Assembly (NCBI GenBank): GCA_041178545.1
Contig: JBEGVB010000048.1
Span: 1-18,470 of the forward strand
Source: JBEATZ01 sp041178545
GTDB taxonomy: Bacteria > Planctomycetota > UBA1135 > UBA2386
Direction of reading: 5' to 3'
DNA: 18,470 nucleotides
Shown: positions 18,457 to 18,470 of the stretch, in pieces
Position numbering within the stretch: position 1 is the stretch's first letter
Layout: each line of letters opens with the position of its first letter
Made by a program: the position numbers and the translations under genes
Notes under the pieces: model-generated
The model's input: the letters and a program-made list of their open reading frames with translations, nothing else
What the model was told of the DNA's origin: nothing
The model's database searches: none

Positions 18457-18470
18457 TTGCCAAAGAGCAT
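18405..18470 (-). other. Spacer upstream of 23S rRNA, cut by the window edge
   Basis: This is the internal transcribed spacer or rRNA leader before 23S. Apart from the processing arm only about 14 bp remain, with no tRNA visible. The 16S gene, if linked, would lie to the right of the window; some planctomycetes keep 16S unlinked. Confidence 0.7.

Overview
The window is a GC-rich piece of bacterial chromosome that ends inside a ribosomal RNA operon. It most likely comes from a planctomycete. The reasons are a very long Ser/Thr kinase with one membrane helix and a C-terminal SUMF1-type domain, placed divergently beside a poorly conserved ECF-like sigma factor, and large secreted beta-rich proteins with planctomycete-style C-terminal domains. 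This is an inference from gene families, not a phylogeny; a myxobacterium-like origin is less likely but not excluded.

Layout. Bases 1-4043 (minus strand): a kinase gene followed 70 bp downstream by a tenA-thiD fusion that runs off the left edge. Bases 4044-4304: a divergent control region with a perfect 12-bp inverted repeat and a tentative ECF-type promoter. Bases 4305-7625 (plus strand): the sigma factor, then a secreted M1 metallopeptidase. Bases 7782-10679: an outer-surface decaheme c-type cytochrome lipoprotein of the OmcA/MtrC family. Bases 10869-13989: two secreted proteins 37 bp apart, one probably a beta-helix and one an LVIVD-repeat beta-propeller. Bases 14078-15094: a D-cysteine desulfhydrase. 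Bases 15226-18470 (minus strand): the end of an rRNA operon in the order 23S, 5S, terminator, converging on the desulfhydrase. The two 23S flanks are complementary and would form the processing stem. No 16S or tRNA gene is inside the window.

How the parts fit. The cytochrome is the most distinctive gene. It carries ten CXXCH motifs in two pentaheme clusters, a lipobox, a short collagen-like stretch, and a roughly 170-residue segment that interrupts its second beta domain. No MtrA- or MtrB-like partner is next to it, so its electron donor must be encoded elsewhere or differ from the Shewanella system. The kinase and sigma factor form a plausible local signalling pair. The rest are separate metabolic functions: thiamine salvage, peptide degradation and D-cysteine breakdown. 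I see no CRISPR array, transposon, phage gene or toxin-antitoxin pair, and no clear multi-gene system that is wholly new.
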